From CAVQXR01 sp963717955 (GTDB lineage: Bacteria; Actinomycetota; Thermoleophilia; Gaiellales; Gaiellaceae), in assembly GCA_963717955.1 (NCBI GenBank), contig CAVQXR010000001.1, forward strand, positions 434,001 to 498,000: 64,000 nucleotides of DNA. Direction: 5' to 3'. The notes under the pieces were generated by a model. It saw nothing but the letters and a program-made list of their open reading frames with translations, searched no databases and was not told the origin of the DNA. A program made the position numbers and the translations under genes. Shown in pieces: positions 1 through 8,686 of this stretch (its first letter is position 1; the number at the start of each line of letters is the position of its first letter).

Positions 1-13
1 GGAGCCAAGACCG

Positions 14-943
14 ATGATCATCGATAGCCACGCCCATGTCTCGCGGAGCGACTGGTCGTCCCCGAAGTTCCTGGAGGAGGTGATCGAGCCGGGCGTCCGT
101 GCTTCCGGTGCGCCCATACCGGCGACCGTCTACGAGGGCACCGACATCCCGGCGATGATGGAGGACTACCGCGCCGCGGGCGTCGACAAGGTCATGCTCT
201 ATGCGGTTGCGCCGCGTGAGCCCAAGACGTTCGGGCGCGACCCGGCGACCCGGGAGATCGCAGGCGCACACGTGTCGAACGACTACATCGCCGACGTGTG
301 CGCGCAATATCCCGACCAGACGCTGCCGGTGATGTCGGTCAACCCGCGCTACGAAGGAGACACGGTTCTCGGGGAGATGGAGCGCTGCGTCCGGGAATTC
401 GGCGCGCGCGCGGTCAAGCTGTACCCGACCTACAACCACTTCCGCCCGGACGACCGCGAGCTGTGCTGGCCGATCTACGCCAAGGCCATGCAGCTGGGCA
501 TCCCGGTCATCGTCCACCAGTCCTGGTCGACCCTCGTCGACGCGCCGATGAAGTACCAGTACCCGTCGCAGCTCGACGACGTGGCGCGCGACTTCCGCGA
601 CCTCGTGCTCATCTGCTGTCACTTCGGCGTGCCGTGGATCGAGGAGGCGATGTGCCTCGTGGGCAAGCACACGAACGTCTATGTCGACACGAGCTACTGG
701 GCCACGATCGAGGAGCCGGAGGTCCTGTTGCGCCATCTCCTGCGCTGCCCGCGCTTCGGCTGCACGTATGACCGGATCCTCTGGGGGACGGACTTCCCCG
801 TGACGCCTCCGGGCCCGAGCCTCGAGCTCTTCCGCGAGACGCTGCCGGCGCTGGCCGCGAAGCTCGGGCTCGATCCGATTCCCGCGGAGGGGCTCGACCT
901 GATGCTCGGCGGCAACGCGGCGCGGATCTACGGCCTGGTGTGA
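14..943 (+). CDS. Amidohydrolase-2 (ACMSD-like) family metal-dependent hydrolase
   Basis: A 309-aa TIM-barrel amidohydrolase of the ACMSD/2-pyrone-dicarboxylate-hydrolase type; such enzymes decarboxylate or hydrolyse small carboxylic acids in the cytoplasm. Visible metal-site residues are H6 and H8 (DSHAH near the N-terminus), H168 (PVIVHQ), H203 (CCHFG) and D260 (WGTDFP). Length is usual for the family. The ATG follows a GGAG at window positions 1-4, so the gene seems complete although upstream context is missing. It lies 34 bp before an enolase-superfamily gene on the same strand, suggesting a shared acid-catabolism transcript. The substrate cannot be told from sequence. Confidence 0.85.
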   Translation: MIIDSHAHVSRSDWSSPKFLEEVIEPGVRASGAPIPATVYEGTDIPAMMEDYRAAGVDKVMLYAVAPREPKTFGRDPATREIAGAHVSNDYIADVCAQYPDQTLPVMSVNPRYEGDTVLGEMERCVREFGARAVKLYPTYNHFRPDDRELCWPIYAKAMQLGIPVIVHQSWSTLVDAPMKYQYPSQLDDVARDFRDLVLICCHFGVPWIEEAMCLVGKHTNVYVDTSYWATIEEPEVLLRHLLRCPRFGCTYDRILWGTDFPVTPPGPSLELFRETLPALAAKLGLDPIPAEGLDLMLGGNAARIYGLV

Positions 944-977
944 CGGGCTCGCTCCGGCCGAGGCTCCGAGCCGCCGG

Positions 978-2418
978 GTGAGCGTCCGGCTGCTGGACGC
1001 GCGCCTGCGTGGCGCGCTCGTCGGGACGCGCCTCCCTTTCCGCTTCGGCATCGCCGAGGTGCGGGAGCTCGTGCACGTGGTGCTGTTCGCGAACGTGGAG
1101 ATCGACGGTTCGCGTCAGCTCGGCGTCGCCGCCGACAACCTCGCCCCGAAGTGGTTCACGAAGAACCCGGAGACCTCCTACCGCGAGGACGCGGCCGAGA
1201 TGGTCGGGGTGATCGAGCGCGCCTGCGCTGCCGCTGCCCGGTGCGGGCCCCGGCCGACGGTGTTCGACCTCTGGCGAGATGTCTACCGCGAGCAGGTCGT
1301 TCGGAACGAGGCCGGGGTCGCTCCGCTGCTCGCCGGCTTCGGCGTGTCGCTCGTCGAGCGGGCCACGATCGACGCGTTCTGCCGTGCGAAGGGCGTGTCG
1401 TTCGCGACGGCGGTTCGCCGGAACGACCTCGGCGTGCGCCTCGAGCTTCTGCATCCGGCGCTCGCGGGCCGGAAGCCCAGCGAGCTCCTGCCGGGCCGGC
1501 CGCTGACGTCGGTTCGTGTCCGGCACACGGTGGGGCTCAGCGACCGCCTGGTCGAGAGCGACGAGGGAGCCGCTCCTGCCGACGGCCTGCCGGGGACCCT
1601 CGAGGCTTCCATCAGGCGGTACGGGCTGCGGCGGTTCAAGGTGAAGATCGGCAGCGACCGCCAGGGGAGCCTCGACCGGCTCGGGCGGGTCGGCTCGGTG
1701 CTCGAGCGAGAGACCCACGGGGAGTTCCGGGTCACGCTCGACGGCAACGAGCAGCTCGCCGACGTCCCTGCGCTGCGGCAGTTCTGGAGCGAGCTGGCGG
1801 CGGATCGCCGCACGGTCGAGCTCGCCGAGAAGATCGACTACGTCGAGCAGCCACTCCCCCGCACCACGGCTCTCGACGAGGAGACCGCAGCCGGGTTCGC
1901 CGCCTGGCCGGGACGGCCGCCGCTCGTCATCGACGAGTCGGACGATTCCCTCGACGCCGTCGCGCGCGCGATCGAGGCCGGCTACGACGGCGGAGCGTTC
2001 AAGAGCTCGAAGGGCGTGTTCAAGGGGATCGGCAACGCGTGCCGCATCGAGCAGCTGAGGGGTGACCACCGCGGACGCACGTTGCTGTACAGCGCCGAGG
2101 ATCTCTCCACGATCGGCCCGGTCGGCCTGCTCGCCGACCTTGCGGTCATCGCGACCCTCGGCATCGACGAGCCCGAGAGGAACGGGTACCACTACCTGTG
2201 CAGCATCTCCTCGCTGCCTCAGCGGGTCGAGGAGGAGACGATCCAGCACCACCCGGATCTCTTCGCGCGCCGTGGGGACGGACGAGCGGCGCTCGAGGAT
2301 CACGGACGGGAGGATCGACCTGGAGAGCGTCGTGGCCGCGCCGTTCGGAGTCGGCTGGCGCTGTGACGTCGAGGAGCACCTGGAGAGCGCCGGCTCGGTC
2401 GTGGCCGCCCTCCGGTGA
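978..2418 (+). CDS. Enolase-superfamily (mandelate racemase/muconate lactonizing type) enzyme, 3' frameshift
   Basis: Abstracts a proton alpha to a carboxylate, as in sugar-acid dehydratases and cycloisomerases. Seen: KxK motif K221/K223, metal ligands D255 (LDGNE), E290 (YVEQP) and D319 (VIDES), and a second catalytic lysine K342 (AFKSSKG), as in the MLE-like subgroups. The GTG/ATG-proximal frame (MSVRLLDARLRG) runs to a stop at 2366, but its last ~30 residues are Arg/Gly-rich nonsense. From about 2270 the neighbouring frame gives a sensible tail (ITDGRIDLE, then AAPFGVGWR) ending at 2418. One surplus G in the GGGG near 2275 would explain this. True product about 480 aa; substrate unknown. 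Confidence 0.8.
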
Positions 2419-2606
2419 CGCGCAGTTGGGAAAGCCGGCCGCGAGAACGCCCCCGGCGCCGCCAATGCGGCACGGGCGGGAGAACAATCCGACGACGAGT
2501 ATGTCCCCGGCTCGGTGTCGGAACGCAGGGGATGCGGGGTTGTCAGTCTCATCAAATGCCGTTAGCGTGGCTTGACGCACCCGGGCCCCGGACATAGGAT
2601 CGCGCC

Positions 2607-3893
2607 GTGCTCTCGGTCGACGAGCAGGCGCTGCGGGACCGGATCAGCGGCGCCCGCGCGGTCGCGCACGTCGAGCAGCTCGTCACCGTCGGCGACCGTT
2701 TCGTCGGCGCGGAGGGAGACCGGCTCGCCGCGGAAGCGGTGCGGGCCCGGTTCGCCGACCTGGGGCTCGAGGTGGTGGACCGGCCGTTCACCACGCTCGG
2801 CTACCGGCACGACGAGGCGAGGCTGACGCTCGCCGACGGGCGGAGCTTCGACGCGATCCCGCCGTACTTCTCGCCGGCCACGCCTCCCCGCGGGGTCGGG
2901 GGCGAGCTCGTCTTCGTCGGCAGCGGCGAGGAATCCGACTACGACGGGCTCGACGTCGCCGGCCGGATCGTCGTCATGCAGGAGGTCGGCCTCGGCTACT
3001 CCCGCTTCTGGCTCGGCACCTTCGCGGCGCTCGCGGCGAGGCGTGGCGCGGTCGCCATGGTCGTGATCCACCCGTTGCCGTGGCCGTACCGGATGTCGAT
3101 GGAGGCGGGGAACGGCGACCTCTCGAACCGCTTCCTCGACGAGCAGCTGCCCATCGTCTCCGTGTCGGCGATCGACGGCGCAGCGCTCATGCACGCGATC
3201 GGAGCCGGTGCGGGGCGGGCCGAGCTCGTCGTCGACAGCACGATGGGCGATGTCCAGAGCTCGAACGTCAGCGGGGTGCTGCGAGGCAGCGAATGGCCCG
3301 GCGAGGTCGTCGTCGTCCACGCGCACCGCGACCACGGGCTCCACCCGGGCGCGAACGACAACGGGAGCGGCTTCGGGACGATGATGGAGATCGCGGAGGC
3401 GATGGCGGGGATGCGTCCCGGGCGCTCGATCGAGTTCCTGTGCACGACCGCGGAGGAGGGAACGACCCCTGGGGTCGCCGCGTACATCGAGTCGAGGCGC
3501 GCGGAGGGCAGCCTCGGGGACGTGCGGGCCGCCGTCGATCTCGACATGTTCGGGGTCGGCGGCAAGCTCAAGCTCGTCGAGCTCGGGCTCTGGCCCGACA
3601 CCGACCCGATCCCGCACACGGAATGGCTGATGCGGCTGCTGGAGGGCGTCGCCGATGAGCTCGGCTACGAGGTCGGCCGGATGACCGCTCCCTGGGGCGT
3701 CGCCGAGTCCGGTCGCTTCATCCAGGCGGGCGTGCCCGCCGCCTGGTTCTGGAAGCCGGACGACTTCTACTACCACTCGACCCACGACACGGTCGACAAG
3801 CTCGACGGCAACTCGCTCAAGGCCGTCGCCGACATCACGGCGATCGCGCTCTGGCGCATGGCGGGCGACGGGGCGCTGTCGCGCGAGGCCTGA
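2607..3893 (+). CDS. M28 family zinc metallopeptidase with PA-type insert
   Basis: A 428-aa aminopeptidase-like M28 protein. Zinc-site candidates: H240 (AHRDH), D251 (GANDNGSG), E283/E284 (TTAEEGT, catalytic Glu plus ligand), D311/D313 (VDLDMFG) and H390/H393 (YYHSTHD). Residues about 85-215 precede the second part of the catalytic domain and resemble a protease-associated insert. No signal peptide is apparent, so a cytoplasmic role on small peptides or amides is inferred. The start is GTG with TAGGAT at 2595-2600 only 6 nt upstream and no Shine-Dalgarno, suggesting a leaderless transcript that begins a new unit inside the cluster. The M24 peptidase gene follows after 14 bp. Confidence 0.87.
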   Translation: MLSVDEQALRDRISGARAVAHVEQLVTVGDRFVGAEGDRLAAEAVRARFADLGLEVVDRPFTTLGYRHDEARLTLADGRSFDAIPPYFSPATPPRGVGGELVFVGSGEESDYDGLDVAGRIVVMQEVGLGYSRFWLGTFAALAARRGAVAMVVIHPLPWPYRMSMEAGNGDLSNRFLDEQLPIVSVSAIDGAALMHAIGAGAGRAELVVDSTMGDVQSSNVSGVLRGSEWPGEVVVVHAHRDHGLHPGANDNGSGFGTMMEIAEAMAGMRPGRSIEFLCTTAEEGTTPGVAAYIESRRAEGSLGDVRAAVDLDMFGVGGKLKLVELGLWPDTDPIPHTEWLMRLLEGVADELGYEVGRMTAPWGVAESGRFIQAGVPAAWFWKPDDFYYHSTHDTVDKLDGNSLKAVADITAIALWRMAGDGALSREA

Positions 3894-3907
3894 CGAAAGG
3901 AGGACGC

Positions 3908-5113
3908 ATGGCGGACGGTGAGGTCAACCACGAGCGCCTGATCCAGCTGCGGCAGGAGGGAGCGCTCCGCGTCTGCGAACGGCTGGGCGTGGACGCGCTG
4001 CTCGCGACCCAGCACGACAACGTGCAGTACATCGCCGACGTGCGGCGCTTCTTCGTGTACGGGTGGGAGCCGAACTCGCTCGCGATCATCACGAAGGAGG
4101 GCGCCGTGCGCTCGGTCGACTGCGGTCTGCATGTCGCTCCCGGCCCTCACTGGGCGAACCAGGGCGCGTGGCTGAAGGAGCAGACGGGCTGGGATCACTA
4201 CTCCATCTTCAATGCGAGCCTGATCCATGAGCGCTACGCGAACTGGGCTCGCGACGCGCTGCGCGACCTCGGCGTCACGAACGGCAAGGTCGGAGTCGAC
4301 CGAGTCTCGTGGGTGATCCTCGAGGCCTTCCGCAGCGCGATGCCGGGCATCGAGTTCGTGAACGCCGAGGAGCCGTTGCTCTTCGAGCGGATCGTCAAGA
4401 ACGACGAGGAGCGCAAGCTCATGCGCAAGGCCGCGTGGGTCGCCAGCGAGGGCGTCCAGGCCGGCCTCGACGCGCTCGCGCCCGGCGTCACCGAGTACGA
4501 GGTCTACGGCGCGTTCATGGGCCGGCTGTACGAGCTCGGCTCCGAGGGTGACGGCTTCTACCCCTTCCTCACCTCCGGCGAGGTGACGGAGGGGGCGCTC
4601 TACCCGACGAACCGCGCCCTGACGGAGGGCGACGCGATCGTCATGGACATGGGCCCGATCATCGAGGGCTACAACGGCGACTGCATGCGCACCGGCTTCG
4701 TCGGCGAGCCGACCCCCGAGTTCAAGGAGCTGTACCGCGTCAACTACGAGGCGATGTACGCGGGGATCGAGGCGACGCGCCCAGGTGCCCACATCTCCGA
4801 GGTCGATGCGGCCGTGCGCCGGACGGCGCTCTCCTTCGGCTACATGGAGAACCGCTTCGACACCGGGCACGGGATCGGGCTGAACTGCTGCGAGCTCCCG
4901 GTTTGCATGAAAGCGGGAACCGCACCGGCTCACCTCGACGTCGTGCTCGAGCCGGGGATGTGCTTCACGCTCGAGCCGCGCTTCCACAAGATGACCGGCG
5001 AGGGCACCTACATCCAGGCCGCGCTCGAGGAGACGGTGATGGTCTCGGACACCGGCGTCGAGGTGCTGACGACGACCCCGTTCCTCGACGAGTGCCTGGC
5101 AGCGTCCGTCTGA
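3908..5113 (+). CDS. M24 family Xaa-Pro peptidase/creatinase-like hydrolase
   Basis: A 401-aa pita-bread-fold metallohydrolase. The N-terminal creatinase-like domain (about residues 10-160) is followed by the catalytic domain with dinuclear metal ligands D247 (VMDMG), D258 (NGDCMR), H321 (TGHGIG), E356 (TLEPR) and E374 (ALEET). Family members cut X-Pro peptides or hydrolyse creatine-like C-N bonds; the exact substrate is open. AAAGGAGG sits 6-8 nt before the ATG, a strong ribosome binding site. It lies directly after an M28 peptidase and 12 bp before the next gene, so the two peptidases are probably cotranscribed. Confidence 0.87.
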   Translation: MADGEVNHERLIQLRQEGALRVCERLGVDALLATQHDNVQYIADVRRFFVYGWEPNSLAIITKEGAVRSVDCGLHVAPGPHWANQGAWLKEQTGWDHYSIFNASLIHERYANWARDALRDLGVTNGKVGVDRVSWVILEAFRSAMPGIEFVNAEEPLLFERIVKNDEERKLMRKAAWVASEGVQAGLDALAPGVTEYEVYGAFMGRLYELGSEGDGFYPFLTSGEVTEGALYPTNRALTEGDAIVMDMGPIIEGYNGDCMRTGFVGEPTPEFKELYRVNYEAMYAGIEATRPGAHISEVDAAVRRTALSFGYMENRFDTGHGIGLNCCELPVCMKAGTAPAHLDVVLEPGMCFTLEPRFHKMTGEGTYIQAALEETVMVSDTGVEVLTTTPFLDECLAASV

Positions 5114-5125
5114 TTGGAGGGCTCG

Positions 5126-6061
5126 ATGCCGACCGACACGAGCAAGTTCATCCCCGCCGATCAGTTGAGCTTCGAGCAGCAGCCGATCGACATGAAGGCG
5201 CCGATCCTGTTGCGACCGCTCGGCGATGACCCGTCCGACAAGCGCAACTGGGTGCTGAAGGCGATCGAGCGCACGGGTCAACCCCTCGACACCGCCGTCA
5301 CGACCTGGGCGTTCGGATTCGCGCTGGAGGACGACCTGATGTGGAATGCCTCGGTCGAGTACAAGGGTGAGGAGGAGGCGAGACGTCACCACGCCGAGGT
5401 GTGGAGGCGGATCCCCGACAAGTACCACGACGCGGCGCGCAAGGTGTTCACGTGGAGGAGTGAGGAGCCCCCCTACGGCCTGACGCTCGAGATCGACGCC
5501 GACGAGATCGCGTCCAGGCTCCGTCTGTCGAAGGAGGACGCGGTCGTGCTCTGGAACCGCGGGTTCACGGGTCACGACCACCAGATGTGGCGCGTCTGGG
5601 AGGACTTCTACGGTGCTCGCGAGGGAGTCATCATGTACTCCCGCGTTTGGGAAGGGTTCGCCCTGGCCTTCCTCGACGTCATGAAGGGCGTGGTGGGCAT
5701 GCAGGAGTTCAAGACGACCGCTGATCTCGCCAAGCTCAACCGTGCCTACTGGGAGGCGATCGGCTGCGAGGTAGAGGAGGTCGAGCAGACCGACGACCGG
5801 CTCGTTGCGGTCATCAAGACGTGTCCCTATTTCGACAACATGGTCGACATGTACGGCAAGGACGCGGCGAGCGAGATGATGAAGAAGACGATCGGCCCGA
5901 CCTCCGCGAACTACTACCAGGCGCTCATGAAGGCGCTTGGCCTGTGGGAGACGTTCTTCGTCACGCAGGACCAGTTCCGCTCGCTCGGCGACTCGGTCTG
6001 CCGCATGGTCTATGTCCGTCGCTCGTCCATGCCGAGCGGCGCCGAGGCCGGGGAGGCGTGA
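5126..6061 (+). CDS. Uncharacterised protein linked to OrtAB
   Basis: A 311-aa soluble protein with no signal peptide or membrane segment. I do not recognise the family with confidence. The part around residues 225-275 (KTCPYFDNMVDMYG, then about 30 residues with a conserved-looking Tyr/Asn stretch) is faintly like proteins named L-2-amino-thiazoline-4-carboxylate hydrolases, but I would not name it from that. The ATG at 5126 is preferred over the TTG at 5114 because TTGGAGG at 5114-5120 is its ribosome binding site. Its stop overlaps the GTG start of ortA (GTGA), so it is translationally coupled to the thiolase genes and may act on the same amino-acid substrate. Confidence 0.6.
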   Translation: MPTDTSKFIPADQLSFEQQPIDMKAPILLRPLGDDPSDKRNWVLKAIERTGQPLDTAVTTWAFGFALEDDLMWNASVEYKGEEEARRHHAEVWRRIPDKYHDAARKVFTWRSEEPPYGLTLEIDADEIASRLRLSKEDAVVLWNRGFTGHDHQMWRVWEDFYGAREGVIMYSRVWEGFALAFLDVMKGVVGMQEFKTTADLAKLNRAYWEAIGCEVEEVEQTDDRLVAVIKTCPYFDNMVDMYGKDAASEMMKKTIGPTSANYYQALMKALGLWETFFVTQDQFRSLGDSVCRMVYVRRSSMPSGAEAGEA

Positions 6062-6366
6062 GCGGGACGTCGCTGAGCGGCCGTCACGGCGACTGGGCCG
6101 AGGTCGTCGTCCTGGTGCTCGAGCCCGGCGAGCGGGCGCCCGGGCTCCCGCCCGACACGGCCTCGACGCCGCTCGCCGCCCGCGTCAAGGGGTTCCTCGA
6201 GCGGGACGCACAGGTCGGGGAGTCGGCGGCCGTCCGTACGCTTGCCGGGCGGCTGGTCGCAGGGACGCTGCTCCGGGTCGGGCCGGCATCCGGGCACTCG
6301 TTCGGCGAGCCGCAGCCCGAGCTGCTCGCGATCGGGCCGGAGCTGAGGGCTGCGGATGACGGCTGA
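6058..6366 (+). CDS. ortA: 2-amino-4-oxopentanoate thiolase, alpha subunit (OrtA)
   Basis: The small subunit (102 aa) of the CoA-dependent thiolase that splits 2-amino-4-oxopentanoate into acetyl-CoA and alanine in oxidative ornithine degradation. Recognised from family motifs: VLEPGERAPGLPPDT near residues 20-35, RVKGFL, a long middle with AVRTLAGRLVAGTL, and the end FGEPQPELLAIGPELR. The length matches known OrtA. GTG start overlaps the upstream stop by 4 bp and its own stop overlaps ortB by 11 bp, giving tight coupling. Family assignment is from memory of clostridial OrtA, so an actinobacterial variant with a related beta-keto amino-acid substrate is possible. Confidence 0.82.
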   Translation: MSGTSLSGRHGDWAEVVVLVLEPGERAPGLPPDTASTPLAARVKGFLERDAQVGESAAVRTLAGRLVAGTLLRVGPASGHSFGEPQPELLAIGPELRAADDG

Positions 6367-7789
6367 CCGTTCCTACGCCGGCGTGATGGGGCGGCGCGGC
6401 GAGATCCTCCGTCAAGCCGTCGGGCTCGAGTACGGCGGGTTCGAGCGCGACGGGCTCGCCTTCGACTACGAGGCGCTGCTCGCAGCCACCGGCTACGGCC
6501 TCGACGACGTGGCGCGGATCCAGGCTGCCGCGAAGGTCGGCCGGACGCCGCTGCTCGAGCTGCCGCGGCTGACCCGCCTCGCACGCCAGGTCGCTCCGCC
6601 GGGGAAGGGCGCCCGGATCCTGCTCAAGGACGAGGCTGCGAACCCGTCGGGGAGCTTCAAGGCGCGGCGCGCGGCGCTCGCCGTGCACGAGGCGGCACGG
6701 CTCGGTTATCCGGGTGTGATCGCGGCGACCTCGGGCAACTATGGGGCCGCGGTCGCGTCGCAGGCGGCGATGCACGGCCTGCAGTGCATCGTGCTGCAGG
6801 AGGTGTTCGACTCGGCGGGCCGGGGCCAGCCGGAGATCGTCGAGAAGGGGCGGGCGTGCGAGGCCTACGGCGCCGAGGTGTGGCAGCTCACGGTCGGCCC
6901 GGAGCTCTTCTACATGCTGCTCCGCCTCCTCGAGGAAACGGGGTTCTTCAGCGCGTCGCTCTACACGCCGCATGCGGTCGCGGGCATCGAGACGCTCGGG
7001 GCGGAGATCGGCGAGCAGGTGCGCCGCCGCTACGGGCGAGAGCCGGACGCGGTGATCGTGACGCACGCGGGGGGAGGGAACGTCACCGGCACGGCCCGCG
7101 GCCTGCGGGCGGCCGGGTGCGGCGGAACGCAGATCGTCGGCGTCAGCGTCGACCTGCACGGGCTGCGGATGGACAGCGATGCCGACTTCAACCGGAAGTC
7201 CTTCACGACCGGGCATACCGGCTTCGGCGTGCCGTTCCTCGTCAGTCCCGACCGGGTGGACGTGCCCCGGAACGCGGCGCGACCGCTTCGCTATCTCGAC
7301 CGCTACGTCTCGGTCACGCAGGGTGAGGTCTTCTACGTGACGGAGGCGCTCGCCCAGCTCGAGGGCCTCGAGCGCGGGCCGGCGGGGAACACCTCGCTCG
7401 CCGCGGCGTTCGTGATTGCCCAGGAGCTGGACGCCGACGCGGTGCTGGTCGTGCAGGAGACCGAGTACACCGGGGCCGGCAAACACCCGACGGCACAACT
7501 CACGTTCGCCCGGCAGATGGGCGTCGAGGTGCGCAGGGGGCACCCGCGGGAGAACGTCCCGGGCCGGGTGATCGCGATCCCCCGGACGCCGGACGAGCTG
7601 TCGGTCGCGGAGATGGAGCTCGACGCGATACGACGGTCGTTCCTGCGTCGGGTGGTTCCAAGGGCGGCCGGTTCACTCTCGGCGGAGGAGGTGGAGTTCC
7701 TTGCCGCCGAGCTCAACGTAGACGCGACGGTCGTCGAGCGATGGGTCCCCGAGCTCGGCGAGCCGACGACCGCGCCTGTCGGAGCCTGA
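6356..7789 (+). CDS. ortB: 2-amino-4-oxopentanoate thiolase, PLP-dependent beta subunit (OrtB)
   Basis: A 477-aa fold-type-II PLP enzyme resembling threonine synthase. The PLP lysine is K102 in NPSGSFKARRA; a phosphate-binding GGGNVTGTARG loop follows near residue 240 and SGNYGAAVASQAA near residue 125. N-terminal SYAGVMGRRGEIL and GVIAATSGNYG are typical of OrtB rather than threonine synthase. With OrtA it would convert 2-amino-4-oxopentanoate plus CoA to acetyl-CoA and D-alanine. The ornithine aminomutase (oraS/oraE) and diaminopentanoate dehydrogenase (ord) genes that normally accompany it are not in this window. An XRE-cupin regulator starts 3 nt after its stop. Confidence 0.85.
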   Translation: MTADRSYAGVMGRRGEILRQAVGLEYGGFERDGLAFDYEALLAATGYGLDDVARIQAAAKVGRTPLLELPRLTRLARQVAPPGKGARILLKDEAANPSGSFKARRAALAVHEAARLGYPGVIAATSGNYGAAVASQAAMHGLQCIVLQEVFDSAGRGQPEIVEKGRACEAYGAEVWQLTVGPELFYMLLRLLEETGFFSASLYTPHAVAGIETLGAEIGEQVRRRYGREPDAVIVTHAGGGNVTGTARGLRAAGCGGTQIVGVSVDLHGLRMDSDADFNRKSFTTGHTGFGVPFLVSPDRVDVPRNAARPLRYLDRYVSVTQGEVFYVTEALAQLEGLERGPAGNTSLAAAFVIAQELDADAVLVVQETEYTGAGKHPTAQLTFARQMGVEVRRGHPRENVPGRVIAIPRTPDELSVAEMELDAIRRSFLRRVVPRAAGSLSAEEVEFLAAELNVDATVVERWVPELGEPTTAPVGA

Positions 7790-7792
7790 GCG

Positions 7793-8332
7793 GTGTCGAT
7801 CGGGTCCCGGATCCGCGCCGTCCGTACCCTGCGAGGGATCTCGAGCTCGGAGCTTGCCCGGGCGGCGGGTGTCTCACGCGGCCTGATCAGCCAGGTCGAG
7901 CTCGACCGGGCCAACCCTTCGGTGGACACCCTGCGCCGCATCGCCGCGGCGCTCGACTCGCCGATCGCCTCCTTCTTCGACGAGGCTCCCACGAACGGGA
8001 TCGTGGTGCGCAGCAACGACCGCCGGACGATGCGCATCCCGCGCTCGGGGCTCACCTATCAGCTGTTGACCCCGGATCTCAACCGTCAGATCGAGTTCAT
8101 CCTCATCGAGCTCGAGCCCGGTCAGGGAGGGACGCGTGCGGCGTACGGGCACCCGGGCGAGGAGGCGGCGCTCGTCCTCGAAGGCCAGCTCCACGTCTGG
8201 ATCGGCGACGAGGAGCACCTGCTCGAGGCGGGCGACTCGATCTCGTTCAACTCCGGCGTGCCGCACCGGATCGGCAACCTCGGGTCGGAGCCGACGGTCC
8301 TCGTCTCGGCGATCACCCCACCCCATTTCTGA
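7793..8332 (+). CDS. XRE-family transcriptional regulator with C-terminal cupin domain
   Basis: A 179-aa DNA-binding regulator. Residues about 6-60 form a helix-turn-helix (ELARAAGVSRGLISQVE, NPSVDTLRRIAAAL) and residues about 105-175 a small cupin barrel (ELEPGQGGT, HPGEEAALVLEGQ, PHRIGNLG) that usually senses a small ligand. GTG start, 3 nt after ortB. It is the only recognisable regulator in the first 47 kb, so it may control the peptidase/ortAB unit; the ligand could be an amino acid or keto acid of that pathway. That role is inferred from position. Confidence 0.88.
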   Translation: MSIGSRIRAVRTLRGISSSELARAAGVSRGLISQVELDRANPSVDTLRRIAAALDSPIASFFDEAPTNGIVVRSNDRRTMRIPRSGLTYQLLTPDLNRQIEFILIELEPGQGGTRAAYGHPGEEAALVLEGQLHVWIGDEEHLLEAGDSISFNSGVPHRIGNLGSEPTVLVSAITPPHF

Positions 8333-8347
8333 CGAGAGGAGTGGCGC

Positions 8348-8686
8348 GTGAAATGCTTCGTGCTCTTCCGTCTCAAGCCCGGCGTCACGCCCGAGCAGTA
8401 CGAGACCTGGTTTCGCGAGGTGAACGTCCCGGCCGCCCTGACGCTACAGACGAGCCGTCACTACCGCGTGTGGCGGGTCTCGGGCGTGATGGAGGGCGAG
8501 CCGGCCTTCCAGTACCTCGAGGAGATGGAGATCGACGACCGGGCAGCGTTCGAGGCCGAGATCGGGTCCTCCGAGGCGATGGGGGCGATGCTCGAGCAGT
8601 GGTACGAGCGCATCGCCGACCAGGTGATCGTCTTCGCCGGCGAAGTAGAGCAAGGCGCCGAAGGCGCCGCGCAGCGGACGGCGTAG
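8348..8686 (+). CDS. Small EthD/dimeric alpha-beta-barrel-like protein
   Basis: A 112-aa protein whose first ~95 residues (MKCFVLFRLKPGVTPEQYE, YRVWRVSGVMEG, YLEEMEIDD) look like a dimeric ferredoxin-like alpha-beta barrel domain of the EthD/REDY kind, usually small-molecule binding or degradative. GAGAGGA sits about 7 nt before the GTG. The last ~12 codons and the TAG stop lie inside the first unit of the extragenic repeat array, so the native C-terminus was probably lost or altered by repeat insertion. It is the last gene of the peptidase/ortAB transcript. No specific reaction can be assigned. Confidence 0.65.
   Translation: MKCFVLFRLKPGVTPEQYETWFREVNVPAALTLQTSRHYRVWRVSGVMEGEPAFQYLEEMEIDDRAAFEAEIGSSEAMGAMLEQWYERIADQVIVFAGEVEQGAEGAAQRTA

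Noticed and set aside
609..5581. Very long minus-strand open frames opposite the amidohydrolase, M28 and M24 genes
   Set aside because: They are the usual antisense shadows in high-GC DNA; composition is Arg/Pro/His-rich with no domain, while the plus-strand genes have clear catalytic motifs.
6058..7789. Complete oxidative ornithine degradation operon
   Set aside because: Only the thiolase pair is present; no ornithine aminomutase, racemase or diaminopentanoate dehydrogenase was found in the window.
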